Source of the DNA: Candidatus Woesearchaeota archaeon
GTDB taxonomy: Archaea > Nanobdellota > Nanobdellia > Woesearchaeales > GW2011-AR9
Reading direction: 5' to 3'
NCBI GenBank assembly: GCA_016185725.1
Contig: JACPNA010000057.1
Span: forward strand, 1 to 47,841
Length of the DNA stretch: 47,841 nucleotides
The notes beneath the pieces are model-generated. The model searched no databases. It was given only the letters and a program-made list of their open reading frames with translations, and had not been told where the DNA came from. The translations under genes were made by a program, and so were the position numbers. Shown piece by piece: positions 47,734 through 47,841 of the stretch; within the stretch, counting starts at the first letter, position 1, and the number at the start of each line of letters is the position of its first letter.

Positions 47734-47841
47734 GCATTGGAAGTCTGGAATTAAAAGGATTCATGACGCTTTTAAAGAAGAAAAAGTTAAAGTTGAGTTT
47801 AAGAAACTCAAAAGCGGGTTTTTAGTGATATTTGATAGGAA
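47645..47841 (+). pseudogene. C-terminal part of an AlbA_2/RecG-like ATP-binding protein, overlapping the XPD gene
   Basis: A frame shifted from the XPD gene reads NSLRNPLIANTLYLSKDIEH, then WKSGIKRIHDAFKEEKVKVE and KSGFLVIFDR to the window edge. This pattern (RNPLIA..LY, I.(K/H)WG.GI.RI, then a charged linker) is typical of the end of AlbA_2/HATPase-containing 'RecG-like' or ATP-binding regulators. There is no room for its N-terminal domain: a stop lies at 47642-47644 and everything upstream is the XPD gene. So it looks like a fragment joined to the XPD 3' end, with a 89-base out-of-frame overlap. The match is by eye. Confidence 0.6.

Overview
The window is a stretch of archaeal chromosome. 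It encodes a PAN proteasome ATPase, proteasome alpha subunit, exosome (Rrp4, Rrp41, Rrp42), RNase P protein Pop5, RfcL clamp-loader subunit, RNA polymerase subunit K, aIF2-alpha, Nop10, L44e, S27e, archaeal S15, XPD-type helicase and a two-subunit transketolase. AT-rich DNA, short spacers, TATA-like boxes often about 28-33 bases before an ATG without a ribosome site, and several minimal protein versions (ThiI without THUMP, very short Cys-rich peptides) suggest a small-genome DPANN-type archaeon, perhaps near Woesearchaeota. The lineage is inference; no rRNA or tRNA gene was seen.

Layout. 1-770: end of an unidentified gene, a possible small RNA, and a gene split by an in-frame stop. 867-9553: PAN, an exported transglutaminase-like protein, ThiI-type PP-loop enzyme plus CysRS, a DipZ-like thioredoxin-fold protein and a large membrane-anchored lipase-like protein. 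9594-13008: redox and sugar block (glutaredoxin, tiny Cys peptides, transketolase halves, thioredoxin reductase). 13042-22511: M1 aminopeptidase, HAD hydrolase, nitroreductase, zinc ribbon, HIT-like protein, ValRS, IMP dehydrogenase. 22512-25452: a spacer holding a repeat, then RfcL and a radical-SAM enzyme. 25477-29459: an accessory minus-strand cluster of membrane and lipoprotein-like genes with an AstE/AspA-like enzyme; one gene is interrupted by a repeat. 29582-37383: double Lrp regulator, GlyRS, RPA-like protein, then the Pop5-PsmA-Rrp4-Rrp41-Rrp42-RpoK information-processing block. 37569-45668: regulators, Pth2, ribosomal and initiation-factor genes, broken up by repeats and structured leaders. 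45817-47841: XPD-type helicase whose 3' end overlaps, out of frame, the tail of a different protein family.

The most unusual content is a dispersed family of structured elements (22845-22993, 25878-26203, 39010-39158, 41730-41956, 44153-44301). Each runs from TAAAATATG to TTGAC and folds into two stems in tandem. The stem sequences differ between subfamilies with matching changes on both arms, and the interior arms are modular hairpins. One copy interrupts a membrane-protein gene, one supplies the stop codon of nop10, and others lie beside gene remnants. A second element type at 40491-40721 carries the same GCCCGCAGGC loop and sits inside the L44e-S27e-aIF2alpha-Nop10 gene group. They look like non-autonomous mobile palindromic elements, possibly moved by an HUH (IS200/IS605-like) enzyme, but no transposase for them is visible here.
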